A DNA stretch of 7,099 nucleotides. It comes from CAZKUB01 sp964592335 (GTDB taxonomy: Archaea; Thermoplasmatota; E2; DHVEG-1). Positions 5,298 to 7,099 of the stretch are shown piece by piece (the stretch's first letter is position 1; every line of letters starts with the position of its first letter). A program made the translations under genes and the position numbers. The DNA is taken from assembly GCA_964592335.1 (NCBI GenBank), contig CAZQEU010000070.1, positions 1 through 7,099 on the forward strand. Direction: 5' to 3'. Below the pieces are notes generated by a model. That model was not told the DNA's origin and did not search any database. It saw only the letters and a program-made list of their open reading frames with translations.

Positions 5298-5317
5298 TTC
5301 CAAACGAAATAAAGGGG
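5298..5317 (+). promoter_or_regulatory. Origin recognition box-like site 2
   Basis: TTCCAAACGAAATAAAGGGG matches the minus-strand reading of site 1 at 15 of 20 positions; the differences are at positions 6-8 and 19-20. It ends in a G-string, as full ORB elements do, but the central GTGG of the consensus is degenerate. The G-string continues into GGGGTCCCCC (5314-5323), a short palindrome. Confidence 0.6.
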
Positions 5318-5373
5318 TCCCCCTCATACAAAAAAACTACGATTTTTTATAACTTAAAATTAAAAAGCAAATT

Positions 5374-5380
5374 AAAAAAA
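5374..5380 (-). terminator. Oligo-T terminator of the cdc48-PRC operon
   Basis: Seven T on the minus strand (complement of 5374-5380), 13 nt after the PRC-barrel stop codon, preceded by AAAATA. It would separate this operon from the origin region. Confidence 0.45.
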
Positions 5381-5393
5381 TATTTTTAGGAGG

Positions 5394-5633
5394 TTACTGT
5401 CCCCCTATAATTATAACATCTTTTACTGATCGTATTGAGTCAAATGGAAATACTAGATGGCCTTCTTTATCCAAGTGATAAAGCCTAGGATCTACATCAT
5501 CTGAAGGCTCAACAAGAATACCGTCAAGGTTACCTGTACGAGTATCAACAGTTGAGTTTCTCAGAACACCAAGGTATAACCCTTCCTCACTCATTACTGT
5601 TTTTCCTCTAAGCTCATTTTCTGTTATCTTCAT
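5394..5633 (-). CDS. PRC-barrel domain protein, 79 residues
   Basis: A complete stand-alone PRC barrel: LRGKTVMSEEGLYLGVLRNSTVD (about 8-30) is the typical opening, followed by TRTGNLDGILVEP (31-43) and the closing FPFDSIRSVKDVIIIGG (62-78). PRC barrels are small beta-barrels that act as protein-interaction modules; in haloarchaea small PRC-barrel proteins (CdpB1/CdpB2) work with SepF in cell division. Whether this one does so is inference. The start has a strong ribosome site, GGAGGGTGA, seven nt before the ATG. It lies 39 nt downstream of the cdc48-type gene on the same strand with no clear terminator between, so the two are probably co-transcribed. Confidence 0.88.
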   Translation of the reverse strand: MKITENELRGKTVMSEEGLYLGVLRNSTVDTRTGNLDGILVEPSDDVDPRLYHLDKEGHLVFPFDSIRSVKDVIIIGGQ

Positions 5634-5672
5634 ATATTTTTCACCCTCCTTTTATATTTATATCAAATATTA

Positions 5673-7099
5673 TTACATATATTGAATATCTTTTTCGCTT
5701 TTATCCTTTTTGGCGATTCCACTTCCTAATGTTTCTGATACTTTATCATAGAATTTAATGATGTTAGGTGTAATAGAAGCACGTACAGATTCCATAGCAG
5801 TATCAAAATGTTTCTTACTAATTTTTTTAATTTTATCATTTTCACGGATAGCAATCATAGCAGCCTCACGGCACAGCGCCTCAATGTCAGCACCAGAATA
5901 ACTCTCGCAGGCCTTTGCAAACTCTTTCAAATCAACATCTTTGCCAAGAGGCATCTTTTCTGTGTGAATCTTAAATATTTCAAGTCTTGCCTTCTCGTCA
6001 GGTGAGGGAATCAGTACAAGCCTGTCAAAACGACCTGGTCTAAGCAGACTAGGATCTATTATATCAGGTCTATTTGTAGCACCAATCACAACGACACCCT
6101 CCATACTCTCAAGACCATCAATACTTGTGAGAAGCTGGTTAACAACACTATCTGTAACATGACTTCCCGTATCTGTGCCACGCATCGGTGCTATACTATC
6201 TAACTCATCTAAGAACACAATGGTCGGAGCGACTTGTTTTGCTTTTTTAAATAATTCACGAACTGCTTTTTCACTTTCTCCGACCCATTTACTCATCACT
6301 TCAGGTCCTTTAATGGAGATAAAGTTGGCTTTTGACTCGTGTGCGACTGCTTTTGCAAGAAGAGTTTTACCAGTACCAGGCGGACCATATAAAAGAACTC
6401 CTCTAGGAGGCTTTATACCCATATTATCAAAAACATCAGGTTTTGTAAGAGGCCACTCAACTGCTTCTTTCAACTGTTGTTTAGCGTTTTCAAGACCACC
6501 TACCTCGTCCCAAGAGACTTTCGGTACTTCAACTAAAAACTCACGCATTGCAGAAGGCTCTATCCCACGATGAGCATTTTTAAAATCATCAAGAGTCACT
6601 TCCATTTTTTCAAGAATCTTAACAGGAATTGGTTTTTCCAAATCAATTTCTGGTAAATATCTTCTCAAAGCACTCATCGCAGCTTCTCTTGCAAGAGCAG
6701 CAAGATCTGCTCCCACGTAACCATAAGTAAACTCAGCAAGATCTTCAAGTTTCACATCATCTTGTAGAGGCATACCCCGGGTATGTATCTGAAGGATTTC
6801 TTTACGGCCTTCTCTATCAGGAGCATCGATTATTATTTCCCGATCAAAACGACCTGGACGACGAAGAGCAGGATCAAGGGCATCAGGTAGATTTGTAGCA
6901 CCAATCACAATTAGTTTCCCACGTCCCTTCAAACCATCCATAAGGGTAAGCATCTGTGATACCACACGGCGTTCTACCTCACCGTGTACCTCAGAGCGTT
7001 TTGGTGCTATAGCATCTATCTCATCGATAAATATGATACTTGGCGCATTTTTTTCTGCTTCCTCAAAAATCTTTCTGAGGTTTTCTTCAGATTGACCAT
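5673..7099 (-). CDS. Cdc48/VAT-type AAA+ ATPase (partial, N-terminus outside window)
   Basis: The frame is open to the window edge; 474 residues are visible of roughly 730-770 usual in archaeal Cdc48. An internal GTG at 6965 is not the start, because conserved D1 sequence continues upstream of it. Visible D1: GQSEENLRKIFEEA, Walker B IIFIDEIDAIAPKR (21-34) and the second region of homology GATNLPDALDPALRRPGRFDR. Visible D2: Walker A GPPGTGKT (about 238-245), pore loop KWVG (270-273), Walker B TIVFLDELDSIAP (about 292-304), then GATNRPDIIDPSLLRPGRFD with both arginine-finger positions. The D1 Walker A and the N-domain lie outside. Cdc48 hexamers unfold proteins and feed the proteasome. The C-terminus DIQYM has the penultimate Tyr of the proteasome-docking HbYX motif but Gln in place of the hydrophobic residue. 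The D1 GESEE motif reads GQSEE. Confidence 0.93.
   Translation of the reverse strand, partial: GQSEENLRKIFEEAEKNAPSIIFIDEIDAIAPKRSEVHGEVERRVVSQMLTLMDGLKGRGKLIVIGATNLPDALDPALRRPGRFDREIIIDAPDREGRKEILQIHTRGMPLQDDVKLEDLAEFTYGYVGADLAALAREAAMSALRRYLPEIDLEKPIPVKILEKMEVTLDDFKNAHRGIEPSAMREFLVEVPKVSWDEVGGLENAKQQLKEAVEWPLTKPDVFDNMGIKPPRGVLLYGPPGTGKTLLAKAVAHESKANFISIKGPEVMSKWVGESEKAVRELFKKAKQVAPTIVFLDELDSIAPMRGTDTGSHVTDSVVNQLLTSIDGLESMEGVVVIGATNRPDIIDPSLLRPGRFDRLVLIPSPDEKARLEIFKIHTEKMPLGKDVDLKEFAKACESYSGADIEALCREAAMIAIRENDKIKKISKKHFDTAMESVRASITPNIIKFYDKVSETLGSGIAKKDKSEKDIQYM

Larger units (their letters stand above)
5131..5317. other. oriC: Probable chromosomal replication origin (oriC)
   Basis: Two inverted origin-box-like sequences at the ends enclose 147 bp of very AT-rich DNA (10 G/C in the 80 bases at 5161-5240), which would be the unwinding element. 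The initiator gene begins about 100 bp to the left. Inverted boxes around an AT-rich unwinding tract next to orc1/cdc6 is the standard layout of archaeal origins. Only two boxes are clear, fewer than in some well-studied origins. Confidence 0.72.

Noticed and set aside
6175..6573. Plus-strand ORF of 132 codons opposite the Cdc48-type gene
   Set aside because: It lies antisense to conserved D2 Walker A and B motifs, so its openness is explained by codon use of the real gene.
1..7099. CRISPR array, transposase or complete insertion sequence
   Set aside because: No regularly spaced repeats with unique spacers, no transposase-like ORF and no matching terminal inverted repeats beyond the 59-nt element were seen.

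Overview
The window is AT-rich archaeal DNA, most likely euryarchaeal. The evidence is an ORC1/Cdc6 initiator gene, a Cdc48/VAT-type double AAA+ ATPase, a stand-alone PRC-barrel protein, TATA boxes about 25 bp ahead of inferred transcript starts, oligo-T tracts right after stop codons, and GGTGAT/GGAGG-type ribosome binding sites. A Thermoplasmatota-like or methanogen-related lineage is possible, but nothing here fixes the taxon.

Right half (3764-7099, all minus strand): a replication, proteostasis and possible cell-division block. In order of transcription it holds the C-terminal two thirds of a cdc48-type ATPase running off the window edge, a 79-residue PRC-barrel protein 39 nt downstream (probably one operon), an intergenic region of about 360 bp, and orc1/cdc6. 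That intergenic region looks like a chromosomal replication origin. Two 20-bp origin-recognition-box-like sequences lie in inverted orientation at 5131-5150 and 5298-5317, match each other at 15 of 20 positions, and flank a tract of 147 bp whose core is about 12% GC.

Left half (1-3763): a looser, accessory-looking region. It contains the last residues of a membrane protein, an unreported-looking 40-codon basic ORF, a DUF1624/HGSNAT-type membrane acyltransferase, an exported then membrane-anchored parallel beta-helix (NosD-like) protein, and a six-helix membrane protein of unknown function. Between the acyltransferase and the beta-helix gene lies an island of about 110 bp at 45% GC, preceded by a good TATA box. 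It can form a bulged 10-bp hairpin whose whole 8-nt loop can pair with a sequence just upstream, giving a pseudoknot. It is the best candidate here for an undescribed structured RNA.

A repeat resembling the 3' end of a tRNA (T-loop, acceptor strand and discriminator base, minus-strand sense) occurs four times, always in the same orientation and always between genes in the left half. Two copies are full 59-nt elements with conserved, mutually complementary ends and bracket the beta-helix gene. A third is a 21-nt truncated form and the first is divergent. This could reflect tRNA-directed integration, a small tRNA-derived repeat family or a cassette-like arrangement; no integrase or transposase is visible. 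Separately, the promoters of the 40-codon ORF and the acyltransferase share a near-duplicate 36-bp block, which suggests common control or a local duplication.
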